From Imbricaverruca yamaguchii (Eukaryota > Arthropoda > Thecostraca > Neoverrucidae), in the NCBI GenBank assembly GCA_034440575.1, contig JAOTOL010001655.1, positions 2,461,001 to 2,525,000 on the forward strand: a stretch of DNA of 64,000 bases, in the 5' to 3' direction. This document shows positions 34,082 through 47,211 of this stretch, one piece after another. The stretch's first letter is position 1; the number at the start of each line of letters is the position of its first letter. The notes under the pieces were generated by a model. That model did no database searches. It had not been told where the DNA came from and saw only the letters and a list, made by a program, of their open reading frames with translations. The position numbers were made by a program, and so were the translations under genes.

Positions 34082-36660
34082 CCACGACATGTGGCAATCA
34101 AATGTCACCCCAAAGTTCTTACACGAATGGCTCTCATCTATCACGGTGCTCCCTAAAGCACACTCGTATCGGGGTAATATTACGAAGATTTTTACGCGAT
34201 CTGAGAGTAAGAAGCTTTGGTAGAGTCGGGTTCACCTTCAAACCGCTATCCAGTAAGTAGTCGTAGAGTTGGTTCAGACATGTCTCCATCTGACTTATCA
34301 GATTTGGAAGATCATATTTGCGACCGGAGATGAGGACCTAGGTGCCGTCTGCGAACTGGGTGATGTGTGCTACCGGGACGTGCAAACTGAGGTCGTTCGA
34401 AAAGATGGGATAGGGGAGTGGACCAAATGATGAGCCTTGAAAGACATCTATGTTGTTCGGGAGAAAGGAGGAGAGCTGCCTGGTTCCGTGTTGATCTGAG
34501 ATGCTAACAGCCTTCGCGTGACCTCCCAGGTATGTCCTAAGGCAGTCGGTATCGATTCCATGGAGTTTTAGTTTAGTGAGCAGTTTGGTGTGGTCTAATA
34601 CGTCGAAGCATTTACTGAGGTCCAGAATGCAAAGGAGAGGTACTTTCGAACGGTCCATTGCTGCTAATATTTTGTCCGTGACTGAGATATAAGCGGTTTC
34701 CGTAGAGTGGCGTGGTCTGAAGCCGTGCTGCGTTTGGGCCAGTAGGTAGTTTCAGTTCTGCACTACCATCTCAGTGATCCTGGCGATAACCGGAACCAAT
34801 GATATGGGCCTAAAATTATATGGATCCGAATGATCTCCTGATTTGGGAATGGGAGTTACTATTGACTGTTTCCAAGTGGAGGGGATATCAGCTGTAGTCA
34901 GGAATGTGTTTATAATGTCGAGCAGCACTTCGTCGATAACAACAACAGAAATTGTTAACCTCAATACAGATCCCGTCGGGTCCGCAAGCACCTGTGCTTC
35001 TCATGTCCATGGCGATTTTGGCTGGCTGTTCAAGAGATATGGGCGATACTTTATAGGAGCTGGCAGAGACGCGTGATATCCGGAAACTGGGAGATGTGTG
35101 TTCAGGCATGTTTGCCTGGCGTTTGACCTCTGCTGATACTTTTGGTCCGACACTGACAAAATATTGATTGAGCTGCTCAGGTAGGACCTGAGGTTGAACT
35201 CTGCGAAATCCTTTTTTGTGTCGATAATAGGCTTTATAGCACGCCATGCAACTGATGGGCCATTCTGAGCTATATTTCCGCTAATCTCTTCCCTACAGTC
35301 AGCTCTAATAGATGATCGAACTTGTCGGTTAAGTACTTTGCATGTGTTTCCATCTTGCAAGTGCAAGGCTACATTTCGCCGATTCATGAGCTGTTTGGCA
35401 GCTTCGCTAACATGTGGTACTGTTGGGTTCCGAATTTTGATGTTTCTGTGTGGCAGGTGCTCGTCGAGAATAGATGTCAGCAATCTCAGCAGGGTGTCCC
35501 ATTTGTCAGTTACTGAGATGCGACCAGTGACCTGGACCCAGTCGATCTCATCAAGGTCAAGGGTCAGTTCCGAGGTGTCCACTCGTCCGAAAGAGTGTGA
35601 CTTTATCACGGTGTTAACTGAGGCAGGCCTGTTTACTTTGATCGAACATGTGATAAATTTGTGGGGACTGTAGTGGCATTAATTCACTCTGGTTCTGTCG
35701 ACAGAGGTGGGCGAACTTGTTATGATGACACCCAAGAGGTGTAGGGGAATGTAGGGCCTGTGGCGAATGTAGGGCGCTTCACTGTCACGGTAAGTGAATA
35801 AGTTTCTTACGAACTCAAGCAGGTGTGTTTTGCTGAGGTAATTTGCCGTGTCGAGAAGGTTGCAATTTATATCACCTGCGAGGTAGAAAGTGGGGGTAAA
35901 GTTCAGTGTCAACAATTGAACCGGCCTTTCAACCTCAGCGAAGTCATATTTTAGGCAGGTAGTGCTACGAGGAGGCCGATAGATTGCCGCCAGAATGAAA
36001 TACTTTCTGCTTTTACCTTTGACTTTGGTATTCTAGTATGGTACAATCGTATTCTAGTTTGGAGCTCCAGTTTGGATGCGTAGAAATTTTCAAAACGGTA
36101 ATAGTAAGCGCTGACTTCGCGATAATCGCCACCCCACCGTAGCCACTGGTCAGGCCGGTACGGGCGTTTTAACTGCTAACCAGGGAAGTTAATGAAACGC
36201 GTGGGGGTGCTAGGTCGCAGCCAGGTCTCAGTCACCACAGCTAGTTCTAGAGAGTAAGAAGGAAGGTCGTGTTGTAGCACAAGTAACTTAGGCTTGATAG
36301 ATTGGGCATTGATGAGTCCCAGGTGAAGTTGCCTCTTTCGCTGCTGAGCCGTCCCCTGGCCTGTTCCGCTCCATGATCCGCGACGTCTGCCACTCCTGGC
36401 GCCGCGCCTGCTCTGGTGTGTTTTCTTGGGTGTTGTCATGGTAACGCAGACGCTCCCTTCGGTCTGGTTGCCCGCTCGGGAGGAGTAAGACTGATGACTG
36501 GCGGGGGCCAAGGCCAAGGTGTTGATGACGTCACGGCTGCGTGCGTGTTGCGAGCTCGGGTGACCGGGGGACGTGATGGCGTTGATATTTGGGTCACAGC
36601 CATGGTTAGCAGCAGCCTGATAATGTCCGTATGCATGGTAGAGCTGAAGATGGAACATTG
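34082..36660 (-). mobile_element. LINE-B, 5' part (endonuclease and reverse transcriptase), heavily decayed
   Basis: Several minus-strand frames in order. 36176-36658 has a basic leader and LGLINAQSIKPKLLVLQHDL, LAVVTETWLRP (endonuclease start). 35679-35915 has FYLAGDINCNLLD. 35001-35609 is the linker (RNIKIRNPTVPHVSEAAKQL). 34752-35247 has ACGPDGICIEV, PSTWKQSIVTPIPKSGDHSD, YNFRPISLVPVIARITE. 34338-34658 has LLCILDLSKCFDVLDH and ITQFADGT, where the catalytic FADD has become FADG. 34165-34100 gives LGSTVIDESHSCKNFGVTFD and continues past the LINE-A insertion into the 3' part. The 5' boundary is not seen. Confidence 0.85.
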
Positions 36661-37461
36661 TTAGAGCTGAAGATAGACGATAGAAGATAAATCACTGCTG
36701 TTGGAGACACAGGAATTCCAAGCGGCACCAAGTCTTTAGTCAGATCATCTCCTTCTCAGCTGCAGTGCAGCAAAGAAGACCGGCCACGGGCAGTAGCTGA
36801 TGGTTGATGGAAGGGAAGTCACTATGGATAAAGGCGCTGTCATTTCTACACTCATTCGGTTTTTCAGGCGTCCAATCACTGCTGTGTAATTTCCCGCAAT
36901 AGCAAGAGAATAACCAGCAGAAAAGTCCACTAATGAGTCCAGTTACTTTTGGCACGTGTAGCGTATCAGTATGCCGGCTTAGTTCAATATTTCACTTTTT
37001 CTACTTCATTTTTTTTCCTCGTACACCACTCGTTCTGTTCACTTCTCACTCAGGGTTTCACACAACTTGCATACAGAGGCAACAGAGAGGGCAAGGGAAA
37101 GGCCGGGCGAGCGATCGAGACACGTCTGCTCGCGGCGCCGCGCTCAATCCATTGACATCCATGCAACACCATTGACGCAGTGCCGAATTCAGGAATTGTT
37201 GTGGGAACGCATCCCCCAGCCATGGTGTTACTAGCCCCAATCGGGCAACTACACGGGAAATTCACATCCGACTATTTGATACTTTCGTTGGTTTTAAATA
37301 AACCATTATCCCTGTTACATAGCTCCTAATTTCTCCAGCCAATTTCATTTCTTACACCTCACACTATCGGCGGTGGCACGAGGAACTGACCGAAAGTTTG
37401 GGACAAAACCCAGCCTGTAGTTGATTCTGTCTATATATTGGATTGTGACTTTACTACGCAC
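36661..37461. other. Non-coding; possible LINE-B 5' UTR
   Basis: No gene recognised. Its left part may be the untranslated leader of LINE-B. Confidence 0.35.
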
Positions 37462-37592
37462 TCAGGAGCTGAGGCCGTATGGCGCCGCCTGCCTCTCACC
37501 CCGGCAGGAAGGGCGGGAATCGCTGGGAATCGAACCACGTGCCACCGTCGTGTCAGGCGCCCAGCTTAACCACTGAACTACCGGCGACCCTA
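37462..37592 (-). repeat. tRNA-derived SINE, family 3
   Basis: On the minus strand: CCGGTAGTTCAGTGGTTAAG (A box), a long anticodon-arm region, then TGGTTCGATTCCCAGCG (B box) followed by a GC-rich body. This is a distinct family, with only one copy seen here. Confidence 0.65.
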
Positions 37593-38085
37593 CGTTTTCC
37601 ATGCAAATCCAATAGGGACAATGACAAGATCGTCCAAAGTTGGGAGATCCGCTGCCCATGGGCGTTGTTTCACATACTTTTGAGGGTGAAGTCCTCCCTC
37701 AATGTCGGCTTTGCCCCCCCCCCCCTAACTAATTTTTACATCTAACGTTGGACTCTATGGAGTGTACTTACCCATGATTTGCTGAACGCGTCTTTTTATG
37801 AAGTTTAAGCCTTCGGATTTCCTTCGATGTTTCACGCTGGGTGCTAGAAAAAGCAGCCAGAAGCAAGTGCCACATAGTAGAGCCAGCAAGAACGGCCTCT
37901 GAGATTCCATCCTCGCGAGTCTCATCGTGGTAGCTGGAAACGGTAAAAATCAACAGTGCAATTGTAAATATCCACAGAGAAAACATGCCATGTGCAATGC
38001 TGTGTAGTATCGTCACTTTTCCAATGTATCCGGAGAATGTTTCGAAGCCACATAGTACAGTCGTCAAATTATTTCCACCTTTTAC

Positions 38086-38135
38086 GCGATGCGCTCATTA
38101 GAGTACACTTTTATGTACTCTAATCAGCGCATCGC
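38086..38135. repeat. 22-bp foldback hairpin
   Basis: The arm 38086-38107 (gcgatgcgct-c-attagagtaca) pairs with 38114-38135 (tgtactctaat-c-agcgcatcgc) with a single C/C mismatch and a 6-nt loop. It could be a tiny foldback element or an encoded RNA hairpin. Confidence 0.85.
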
Positions 38136-38246
38136 ATGTTTGAGATGTCTATATCGGGATCTGGGTGGGGAATGGCAGGATGCGCCGACAAATCTGGTAT
38201 CTGGCAGTCGTCTTCAGAAAGCTGCAGCATATGTACACCCCATCGT

Positions 38247-38352
38247 CGCACGCACGCACGCACGCTCGCACGCACATACACATACACACATAAACATACA
38301 CATACACATGCACATACACATACACACACACATATACACATACACATACACA
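38247..38352. repeat. CA/CG-rich microsatellite
   Basis: Imperfect (CACG)n passing into (CACATA)n. The long open frames on both strands here are products of the repeat. Confidence 0.9.
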
Positions 38353-40032
38353 GTTGTAAGTATCTTGCAACTGACAGTCATTTTGACAAGAGATCTAAAC
38401 AAGGATTTGCAACGGGAATCATACGTTTAAGCGGAACGATATTTTCCGTGAGCGTCATTCAATAGTAAATGACATTAGTGGTGATATAATTGCCACCCGA
38501 GTCGACGGCACGGCTGTGAATACTGGCACACACGGGGGCGCGTGTCGCCTGTTTTAGTTATTTGGATGGAAACCAGTGGTTTGGTTCACTTGCCAATTGC
38601 ATTTCAATGAGTTACATTTACGCGAGTTGTTCTCGAAGTTGGTGACGTTACAACGGGCCCAGAAACATCTGATGGTAACATAGGAGCAATTGTCAGCACA
38701 CTTGGAGTACGTGCCAGCAGTCGAACTTGCTATTTGGGTTTTAGGGCGCTTGAACCAGACTTACTGTGGCAGAATGTGACGTGGTGCCTGGAAATGTACC
38801 TGCATGGAGCGGAAGAGTGCACAATGGTCTGAATATTTATTTTTAAAATGTACCGATTGGCACGGTGTGTTTAATTAGGTCATGTGCCGGATTGTGTCGC
38901 ACACATACGTATAGTTAGTTATCTGGGCTTTAGGGCGCTTCGACTAGAATTGATCATTCGTGCGCGTACGGATGGGGCCCCTGAATAGCTATTCCCTTAA
39001 TTTCGGTAAGTTATCAGTTATCATTGCAATTTCGGAACAGGACATTTTGCAGCGCTAACTCTTTTGGGACAAATCCCGGTGCACAATATCGGCTGCAAGC
39101 AGCCAGTCCCATTAGGCTGAACCATGGCGCAGCAGGCTGTCACAGACACGCCGTGTCAGTTGATAGGGTTCAATTACGGTTTCGAAATGTAACAGATTTA
39201 TGGGTTTCAATGCTTGTAGGTGACATTCTTGACGTTTTGCGCACCTCCGATCGTGTTATTAGTCAAGGCCAAGTGAGGTCACCTGCAAAAAAAAGTTCAA
39301 CCAGTCGTTACGCTTTAACGGTTGCAGGTATTTTAATGAAACTTTCAGCGTTTGCTTATCTTTAGGGATGCAACAAAACGTATAGTGGATTTTTCGTTTT
39401 TGACTTCACATCAATTTTACATATTTGCCAAATTGCAGATCAAATAGAGTATTCTAGCTAAAGTAAGCATTTTTTATTAGGGCAAGCTGACTTCCAACAA
39501 CGTTTCTCGGTTGTCTCTACCCATTGGAAAAGGAAAATTGAAGAAAACCTGAAAATTCAAAATTTTGAAATGAAAAAAACAATACTTTGGGAGGCCAAAA
39601 CAAATTGTAGCCCTGGTCGATTTCGCTGTCCTTTCTCATTCCAAATAAATTTTGTTTTTATATATCCACAAAATGAACTCCTCAGAGCTAAAAACATAAT
39701 ATAAGTCGTGAAAAGTCTTGAAAATCTAGCCCCTCCTGACGTCACTCTTGGGGGGAAGTTGTTTTCGGAGGTGGACCCGGACCCTACTCGTCGAGCGCTT
39801 TCCGATGACACCTCTTTCGTTTTCGTGCGACGCTTAGTTTTGATTTTAGAGGGGGCTACTAACCGCCCCCCCCCCCCCCGAGACGGGGTGTGAGGATCTG
39901 ACCGGAAAGACGGCGCGAGTTAATATTTTAGACAATTTTAACTGGTTTAAACACTTTATCCGGCCCTGTTCTACCGCTCCTCCTGTCCATCACTGCCGAA
40001 ATGCTATCACCGGTCTCTTCTGATGTTATCAG

Positions 40033-40079
<47 letters not shown>

Positions 40080-41500
40080 TTAATATAATATATTTACATT
40101 TACATACACCGCATCGCATTACGCACACGCACTGCTCATACACTTCTCGACATCTCTCACATCTCCGTCCTTGCACGCAATAAAATGATCTCCGTCTTGA
40201 ACGCATCTCCGTCCACTTCCTCCCCATCCTGAATTTATCCTATTTGGTCCCCCCCCCACCCATGAAGCAGGTCGCTCCCCTCAGCAATGAATTTGGTGAG
40301 AGGGAAGAAGCTGCGGAAGAGAATTTAAGTTGGTTCGGCAAGGTTCGGGAAAGAGAAAGACATGCCAGACGTATGACACTCACATATCCGATGGTGGTAG
40401 CCCTCCAGCCGTCCGTCACTCTTCGCCGCCCGGCACTTTACGTCATGTCTGCCTCCATTTTAACGATCTCTATCTGACTTTTGGTGTTCTACCCTGAGTG
40501 GGTCCTTTTGGGAATGTTCCCGAGTCGCTTCCGAGAGAGACTTCACGGCTTGCCGGCACCCTTCTGCTGTTTTGGCCCAGGTTCGCACCTCCAACGGCCA
40601 GCTGGACGGGGTGCGAGGCGATTACTCTTGGGTTCGCCCGTAGGTGGTGTTGCCGGAGCCGTCATCTGATCTTAGCGCCGGCGCCACTCGCGTTTGCTTT
40701 GGCTTCCAGGGAAAATAATTCGAAGGGAAAGGGAAGGTGGCCGGGATCTGGCTGGACGTCTGGCTGCCTGTTCGGGTGGGAAGTGTGAAAATTCCATGAT
40801 GAAAAATGTAAGCCTCCTTACATTAGCGCTAAATTGGTTCATCATGCTGCAACGCCCATGTTTCAGTAGAAGAACCTCTCTTTGCAATAGGCGTGCTTAT
40901 GTTCGCTTAACTGATGATGCTGAAATGCGCGTGTTTGAAGCTGACCGTGCGTTTGTCAATTTATCAACAATACCGAATTAATTAAATTATCAAAATTGCA
41001 AACATTGCCGAGCACCTGGGTGGTATGGATTCTTGAAGACCTGGGAGGCTGGACCTTCACTGTTTGGTCCCAATCCACTTGGATCCTTCTCGATTTCAAC
41101 GCTAGACCTACGTATTAGATTGACCATTTTGAATGTAATTGCTCATGTACTCTCCCCCTTCTCTCCTACTCCCGACGAAAAGTCTACCAGCACTTTGGGT
41201 TATCTAATATTTTTCGTGTTATATCAGACCACATTTCACTCTTGGCTACGTTATAATTGGCCAGGAAAGTGTTCTAGCCCAGCTACCATGCATCTCTGCG
41301 CTTTCGTCTCATCCAATAACTTTAGCGCATAAGGAGTGGCATATCATTTACATTACAAATGGGATTTACGTTAAATTTTGGCACCTTACGTAACAGCTTC
41401 TGGGAAGAATAATAACACAAACAAATAGATATTTCCGACATTTAATTCGGCTCGTTTTCCAAGGTCCCGATGTGTTTAATTACCTTTCCTAATGTGTTCT
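38353..41500. other. Non-coding stretch
   Basis: No gene recognised. Holds an (AT)n tract (40035-40078), poly-C runs near 39867 and 40250, and a diverged copy of the short repeat seen at 8951 (38910-38965). Confidence 0.4.
40035..40078. repeat. (AT)n microsatellite
   Basis: AT dinucleotide repeat of about 22 units. Confidence 0.95.
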
Positions 41501-41629
41501 TTATGACGATGCGACTTCTAGCGGGCCACTGTTATTGAGGTTTTCTTGCCTTTTTTTGCGGCCACAGTATGTTCCCAGCGCGTTTCAGGGTCGCCTGTGT
41601 TTTTATTAGAGCTCCCAGTTTGTTTATGT

Positions 41630-42010
41630 TTAGCCCCGATGCATATTTTTAAGCCCTGTCTTTTTTCCGTGACTCGGTGCGTTTCGGAGGGTCCCGGTAC
41701 GTATTCGAGCTCCCGGTAGCTTTGTGAGTATCGCCTTATTTGTTTGGAACCTTGACGGAAACTTTTTGAGGTCACAGTGTGATTTTTGGTGGCTTCGGTG
41801 CGATTTGTCGGTGTTCGGGCGCGATTTTTCGGACCCAGTGTGCGAGTTTCGGGTCCCCGATGCGAGTTGTCGGGGTCCCGACGTGAGTTTTCTGAGATTG
41901 ACGCGATTTCTTGGAGGATCGCTCCTGAAGTTGTTTGAGCCCTGGTGGCTTTTCCGGGTGTCAGCATAAGTTTTGGAGCCCCAGCGCAAGTTCAACGGGA
42001 CCTTTCTTAA
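41630..42010. repeat. Degenerate 21-bp tandem repeat
   Basis: The block gcgatttttcggacccagtg recurs in altered form with starts near 41799, 41821, 41842, 41862, 41883 and 41903. Weaker echoes extend outward to about 41630 and 42380. On the minus strand it reads as a seven-residue period in a 121-codon frame (units such as NSHTGSE, KSRPNTD, KSHRSHQ). It is most likely an old minisatellite; a coding origin cannot be excluded. Confidence 0.6.
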
Positions 42011-42399
42011 TTTCTGTGGATCTCTGGTGTTATTTTAAGGCTCGATAAGGGGGTAGTGGCGCAACGACTGCAATGGTCATGGAGCAAGAATTGTTCCGGA
42101 TTTTATTTTTCGTGGCCCCTGCTTAATTGTTTCGTGCACGGATCAATTTCTGTTGTCCTGTTGCGATATTTCAGGCCTTCGATGTGTTTATTTGAGCCCT
42201 CAGTACAAATATTTAGGACCCCAATGGGAGTATTATCATGCCCAAGTCCGATGCTTCGGGGTATCGACAATATTTTTGGCCTTGGTGCGATGCTTTCTGA
42301 CGCCCACTTTTTTAACCTTCGTGGAATTTGTAGGGCCGCTGGGGCGATATTTGCATCTCTGGAGCGATTCTCCAGACCAATATTGATTCCTTAGGGTCA

Positions 42400-44872
42400 C
42401 TACTAAATATTCCAAGTACCGGCTCACCTTTTTCTTGTCCCAGTTCGAGTATGGGCACCAAGGCTGTTGTTCGTGGCCACGGCGTATATGTTTTCTCAGC
42501 CGGGGAAACATTGCAACGATCAAGCATATGTAGGTCCTTTTTCTGCAAGAAATTGACTGATGCGCATGGGTGACCGCCATTAGCACATACCGATGCGACA
42601 AATATCGCAGCTTCCCACAAATACACATGATATTCTGGTGCGTGTTTTCTTGCCGAGCTTCAGGGCATTTTGACCGGACTCCAGCCGGGCGTGGCCACAG
42701 CAGCCCTGTCGGACCGTAGTCCCGAAGTGTTTGGTGTGCACCACATCTCGCTCTGACTACAATCCTAACAATTGACTGTAAATGAGCTGAATGCGAGTGC
42801 CGTCAGGTTCGTGGGAAATCTGACTTGTGCTGATCTCTGGGGATGCGAGTGCAAATAGTTTTTATTTAATGATCTGATGAAATACTTCAATATCTGACCT
42901 ATGTTACTCCGGGCAAATAAGACAATATTAATTATTTCCCATGTTTTTCCAATGCTCGCATCAAACGAATTACAATAAAGTCAGAACAGTGTTTGCAGAG
43001 ATGCAGATACACGTTCTTTTAGGAAAAACAATTGTCGATTCACAGGCTATAGGCTGCAGGCTGACATAGAGCATGTTTTGTTAAACTGGTCTACCGCTTA
43101 GTGAAAACCTTGTTGGCTTGGTCAATTCGTTCATTAAAACTTATATTTATGACTTATGTTTACCTATACACCACAGCATAGATGACTTAAAACTCTGAAG
43201 CTTATTTTCAAGTATGGTATACAACACACTACTACAAAATAATTGTATATTTCAATGTTCCTCTTTCCGAGCTGTTAGAGGATTTTCATTGAAAGAAACT
43301 ACTTTAATATGAATAGCTTGTTCATTTGTGTGCTTGGTAAACATGTAGCCTGCTTCTATTGATATGTGTAGCAGTGTTAAGCTGAATGCTCATACTTTCC
43401 CAGTGTGTCAGCTGATACACATTAAAGCAAATACTACAAAGAAGACTGAAATGAGGTAAATGAAAATGAACTGTAGGCACCCAGAGAAGGCTCAGTAGTC
43501 AGGATCAACATTGATGCTTATCGTTATGTCACGACGCCTGTACCTGGCGTTATGACTGGGCATGGCTGGGGATCCCGGGTGAATCGTAGGTGGGATAAGG
43601 GTATGGACCCTTTGGTTTGGCACCCTTCTTATGTTGTCATTTTCCCTATTCAATCTGCAAATATGTCCTGAAGACGAGAACACAGAGACTCCCCTGGCTG
43701 CATGAAATATCTCCAACCCCGTGTCTGGGACGATCCAGGTCGTTCGACTGATGTTCAAAAATTCCCCGTGAAGTAAAACCTACTTGACGTTGCTCATAAA
43801 GCTCTGTCCGATCACAGGTATCGTCGCATTGAATCTGATGTATGCACGATAATTTGTCAATTTGAAAATAACGCATGCATGCATTGCCAAGCATCAATTG
43901 GTAGAATATTGCATCGGTACACCACACGGCATTCATTACCTGTGCTTTGTTGCGGTTGAGTAGTGACGGCGGGTTAGATCTTGGCACTAAATCCGAGCAG
44001 ATGTAGAGCGTAGTGCGGCCGGAATTTGTAAGCAGAAACCGGTCCAGTCTGCAGTGGTCGCAGATGACGAACGCAGTGCATGGCAGACGAATTATCCACT
44101 GCCTGCTACCAGGCGCCCACACTGTCCACTGTGTACTGCCCCAACACGCCGCCGTGCACCTCTCCAGACTCAACGAATCAGCACGCATAACAGCCATGCG
44201 ATAGAGGTCGGTGAACTTTTCACGGACGCCCCGCCCCGGACATTCACTTTTCACGGACGCCGCGGAGACTCACTGAGGATGATATGCGGCTGGGATGGGC
44301 GTTCTCCGGAGTAGGATGCCGGGCCCTCGATTGAAGCAGGGAGGATCCAGCAATGGTCATGGGATGTATATGTCCGGAGGGGCGCCACTTGGAAAATACC
44401 TGGAGGGACGTCGGGGAGCTTTGCCTTCCGAGGGGCGCATCTGGGTGATAAATTTCAGGGGATACACTCCAGCCTTCACGGAGTGGTGCCTTTCCTTACA
44501 AGGAGGCGCCTTTCGCTTCCAAGGGGGCACCGTTTGCTCACAGAGGGTCGCCTCTGCCTGACAAATTCGAGGGGGTGCGCCCTCCAGCCCTCTCACAGAG
44601 ACGCCACCTTCCCAACGGGGAGGGGGAAGTACGTGCTACCAGTGACCACTTGTATTCGCCCATGGATGGAAGTCATGGTGCGAAAAGGGAAAAATTTCGC
44701 GATCATTCATGATTTTAAGGCCGGTGGGTAAACAAAGAAAACTTTTATTTTCGACCATTCCAATAAACTCCACATTTAACATGGGGCCATATGTGGTATG
44801 TTTACCAATCCATTTGAGCCTCCCTATTGCTTTCGTATATTCTGCCCTCCCAGTGGCTCAACAAAGATCATC
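42400..44872. other. Mostly non-coding stretch
   Basis: AT-rich to about 43480, then GC-richer. Apart from the minus-strand frame at 43646-44254, nothing is recognised. Confidence 0.4.
43646..44254 (-). CDS. Unrecognised open frame, 202 codons (weak)
   Basis: A long stop-free frame in moderately GC-rich DNA. It is Cys- and Trp-bearing (RCTAACWGSTQWTVWAPGSR, CTAFVICDHCRLDRFLL), especially between 43950 and 44220, which could be an exon of a secreted Cys-rich protein. I recognise no family, and see no signal peptide or convincing splice sites. Chance is the simplest explanation. Confidence 0.15.
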   Translation of the reverse strand: MKSECPGRGVREKFTDLYRMAVMRADSLSLERCTAACWGSTQWTVWAPGSRQWIIRLPCTAFVICDHCRLDRFLLTNSGRTTLYICSDLVPRSNPPSLLNRNKAQVMNAVWCTDAIFYQLMLGNACMRYFQIDKLSCIHQIQCDDTCDRTELYEQRQVGFTSRGIFEHQSNDLDRPRHGVGDISCSQGSLCVLVFRTYLQIE

Positions 44873-44876
44873 TTAA

Positions 44877-46217
44877 CACGCGCACTGGAGGGGGAGGGGG
44901 CGAAATCCGCCCACCCTCCGGGTTTTCGTAGATAACTCCAGATTTTACCGGTCGATATACGCCATTGTTTGTACACCTGCCAATAAATGACCGGCACGTT
45001 GTTTGAAGTAAGAAAAATGAAAGTCGATCGATTTTTTTTTGAGTTAGGGGTCGCTGAACTAGAAAAATTTTACCAGCGCCAGATCACAAATATCGGCGCT
45101 GATGCGCTTCCCGTATATTAGCAAAAAGGAAGTGTTCTTGGCAAAACTAGCGACTTGTTTAATGTACATTGTCATGCTACATTGTTCCAGAGTCATGTCA
45201 AATCACCGAGGTCAAGTCAGGTCGAGTTCATTACAGGTTAACACACGCCCTAGAGGGGGTATGGCGTAATCCGCCAATCCTTCCGATGTTTCGTTCATAA
45301 CTCCATATTGTACCGGCCGATATACACCACATTTTTCGTGTACCTGCTTATAAATGACCGGCACATTGTTTAAAGCAAGAAAAATGAAAATCTGCCGAGA
45401 AGTTTTCAAGGTAGGGGCCGTTAAAGTAGAAACAATTCGCAGCGCCAGACCACAAAAATCGGCGCTGATGCGCTTCTCGTATATTGGCAATTGGGAAGTG
45501 TTCTTGACAACACTAGCGACTTGTTTGATGCATATTGTTATGCTATATAATTTAAAAGCCATGTTAGGTCGCCGAGGTCAAGTCAGGTCAAGTTCATGAT
45601 AGGCTAATGGAACCAAACTTGGTCAACTGGAATGTGTCATAAATGCAAGTGACTGTCATGCGATTGATGTCACTTTACATGTTACTCCCTATACATCCCG
45701 AAATCTACTGTTTGTCATTGTGTGCGTAAGCGTTTCCATACTTTATTCATGTATTTCACTCATTTCTTTGCGAAGCCGATTGTGCCGAGCCGCCCAACGG
45801 AGCAGTCGTGATGGGAGACCGGTTCCGGTAACTGGAGCAGGTAATGACCTAATAAAGTGTTCCTATATATGTGACCTGAGGTCAAATGGCGGATCTGACA
45901 TCTGTATTGCATCATTAGTAATGTCCAAAACATCATTAATGCCAATTTTGGAGCATTTAAACAGAACCACAGCGATCCAAAACAATGACAAGCCAAGCCA
46001 CGCAAAACCAGAAAATTTTGCTATTTTGACCTCATTTGACCTTGAAGATATTGACCAAAGGTCATGAACTTTGGACACAATAAAGTTCACTATCGTGCCC
46101 ATCTACCCTGTGAATTTCGTTGCTCTAGCCTTCATAGGAGCTGAGATCTTAGGGGGGCGGAATCCGCCCCCCCCCCCTCCAGTGCGCGTTATTTTCAGAG
46201 GCCCTCCAGGGCGCGTG
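44877..46217. mobile_element. Non-autonomous DNA-transposon-like element (TTAA flanks), copy 1
   Basis: The left end TTAACACGCGCACTGGAGGG (44873 on) matches the reverse complement of the right end, ccctccagggcgcgtgttaa (46202-46221). TTAA stands on both sides (44873-44876, 46218-46221), as in piggyBac-type insertions. A second left-type terminus lies inside at 45238 (TTAACACACGCCCTAGAGGG), 365 bp after the first, and the DNA between the two is repeated after it. The right end likewise carries a second partial terminus (ctccagtgcgcgtta at about 46177-46191). No transposase is encoded. The second copy is at 54379-55771. Confidence 0.8.
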
Positions 46218-46221
46218 TTAA

Positions 46222-47211
46222 GGGGCCCGACCCCAAAAATGCCATAGAAGAGATTTGTAATGCTTCCAGCCTGCTTTGCGAGCCTGTCGCTCTTTGGCTG
46301 CTTCTATGTGCCTTCCCAATAATTTTCCGGAACTTACACCGAAGACCGTCTTCAATCCTTTTACCTTTTTCCCGGAGAGCACTGAATATTTGACATGCAT
46401 TTCCGGATAGGAGCCTCAAGTGTCAGGGGCAGAATCTCTGTCTCCGAGCAGCGGGGGCGACTTACTCGCTGCCCCTTCCCGACGGCGACGTCCCTGCTTT
46501 TAAAGATGCGATATCACATATAGCCAATGCTGAAATTTTCATAGCAGTCTCAAAAAAAAGTATATGGTAGTACGAGAAGTGAGATGGAAGCAAGTCATAA
46601 CGCAAATATGGCGCGTAAGATTCTTTTGCTGCCATGCAATGTGTGTTACAGTGTGTTGGTCGTTGCGTGAAACTCGCGGACGGCTAAGATACAATTGGTA
46701 AGCTGTCTGGCTTTTTTCTGGGCTTGGTAGGTACCTTCTGAGACCTAAGTGCGCCTCTTTCTTTCTGTAAATGTGCATCGAGTCTGAACAAACATTTCGG
46801 CTCTGTTCTTCACCACCACAGTTAATGCAGAGTAAGAATGACATTTCGTTTTTCTTTGTGCACCCGAGCATGGGAGCATATGGTTAATGCTTTTGTTTTC
46901 AACATAAAAATTGCAGCATAACAATAAGCATCAAGTTTGGTCCTGACTCTTAAGCCTGCTCTGGGTAGGTACCTACCTACATTTTATATTCATTTGCCTG
47001 AGTTCAGTCTTTGTAGCATTTGCTTTCATGTGTATCAGCTGACAAACTTGTAAAATATGAACATTCAGTTTAGCACTGTTACCTATATCAATATATGCAG
47101 GTAGGGGCAGAGGGGCAGTTTCCTAACACTCAGACATGCAACACATTGCTCTACTGCTGCTTATTCATGGCTGAGCCAATCATTTTACAGTGTTAACCAG
47201 TGTACAGTGTT
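46222..47211. other. Non-coding stretch
   Basis: No gene or recognised repeat. Confidence 0.45.

Noticed and set aside
38089..38465. Open frames on both strands across the CA-rich tract
   Set aside because: Simple-sequence artefacts.
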